Part shown: in pieces, positions 63,172-64,000 of the stretch
Layout of the letters: the number at the start of each line of letters is the position of its first letter
How positions within the stretch are numbered: the stretch's first letter is position 1
DNA from: Eukaryota sp. TZLM1-RC
Lineage: Eukaryota; Metamonada: BaSk clade
Assembly: GCA_040285825.1 (NCBI GenBank)
Contig: JAUPSS010000009.1
Location: 884,808-948,807, forward strand
Reading direction: 5' to 3'
DNA: 64,000 nucleotides
Position numbers and translations under genes: made by a program
Notes under the pieces: generated by a model
The model's input: the letters and a program-made list of their open reading frames with translations, nothing else
Databases searched by the model: none
What the model was told of the DNA's origin: nothing

Positions 63172-64000
63172 TTTTTCTTTCTTGGCCAAGCCAAGTCTAA
63201 CATCAAAATTCAAGCTTGCATCTTGACACTTTGTTGAAGCTTACAGCAAAATCCGTAAATTAAATAGAGATCGGTTTTGGACTTTTGAATTGATTGAGGA
63301 AAAACATTTCGTCCAAAATTGTGGCGGTAATCAAGTTCACAAGATAATCCCATGCCAAATAGGGACTACAATTGGGGACTAACTGATGAGAATCATCTGT
63401 GAAATCGACGAGAAAATTCTATAAATGTACCTGCCACCATTTCTCCAAGAATGCTGATTGACACAAATTGAAGATTTAGTAAACCAATACCCACCCAAAT
63501 TTCTGCTGGAAGAAAAATAAATGGCTTTTCAACATCTCCTGGTTCTACATCCAACAAATCAGCAATTCTGTTCTCAATGAATTGAATTGAACGACATCTA
63601 ATGCTATGGAAGGAGCACAAGATCTCAAAATGTGGGTTATTCTCCCAGGTAGCAAAATTTTAAGCTAATGAAAAATTTAATATGTTTCTTCTATGTCTAA
63701 AGAAGAAATTGAATCAAGTCTCACTTTTCATTTTCTCTGTAAATAACTCGCAATTCATTCTGTTCTGGAGGCAAATTTCCTAACCAACAACCAAGGAACT
63801 TAAAAGCACGTCACCTTACTATAATGAGTGTAAAGGGACAATAGAATCGTTTATCACGAGGGTCTGGAGAAGAGCCAATCAGAAGGCATTTGCTGGCATG
63901 AAGATCTCCACTATTTTCATATGAATCGGCAATTTCTTGAGCAAACCAGTTCTAGTAAATCAAATGAACCAATCAAGGTATCATCCATCTAAGCAACTAT
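63172..64000 (-). mobile_element. family-A copy A9, starts again in the thumb region, runs off the window
   Basis: After 63171 the sequence jumps back to 'tttctttcttggccaagcc', a point already passed in A8 (about 62725), and then proceeds again through thumb and into the RT ('aagcaactat' is the YMDD region). Either two A fragments are joined, or the assembly duplicated a stretch. It is error-rich, like the end of A8. Confidence 0.65.

Noticed and set aside
1-64000. tRNA and rRNA genes
   Set aside because: No cloverleaf box A/B pairs or rRNA-like conserved blocks were noticed by eye. A covariance-model scan could still find some; I cannot run it.

Overview
The window is nuclear DNA of a eukaryote, probably a unicellular one; I cannot name the species. 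The evidence is a fibrillarin gene with a glycine/arginine-rich N-terminus and a 34-nt GT-AG intron, eukaryote-type transposons (MULE, chromodomain Ty3 element, non-LTR elements with restriction-like endonucleases), a Ulp1-like protease relic and strongly AT-rich spacers. Fibrillarin reads with ordinary Gln codons and ends at a TAG just where the family ends, so the standard code applies.

Layout. 1-20.6 kb is mixed: a relic of a family-F retroelement, a broken Crinkler-like NTPase, an unknown gene, an exon split by a MULE, an IS630/Tc1-type transposase relic, a Ulp1-type relic, two related Cys-rich reading frames (one broken), a 129-bp MITE, a tandem pair of small secreted ten-cysteine proteins (16.2-16.9 kb) and fibrillarin (18-19 kb). 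From 20.6 to 30.2 kb three tandem units of a 462-bp satellite are each split by a retroelement. From 30.2 to 64 kb nearly everything is nested non-LTR retrotransposons of at least seven families (called A-H here), with one full-length 7.4-kb chromodomain Ty3 element. The deepest nest has four levels: E (+) holds D (-), which holds A3 (-), which holds the Ty3 element.

The A-H elements share one plan: acidic N-terminus, zinc knuckle, reverse transcriptase (QGDP...YMDD), then a CCHC/PD-(D/E)XK-type endonuclease and a short 3' UTR ending in oligo(A). Target duplications of 9-14 bp (one of about 28 bp) can be read directly and fix many boundaries. Family F differs: it has a complete-looking type I RNase H upstream of its zinc finger and RT, an order I do not know from described non-LTR clades and my top candidate for something new.

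Almost no element copy is intact. Many frame breaks sit in A/T homopolymers, and the last 2-3 kb are so error-rich that sequence quality is in doubt. Genes likely to be working are fibrillarin, the secreted Cys-rich pair and perhaps the Cys-rich gene at 14.3 kb.
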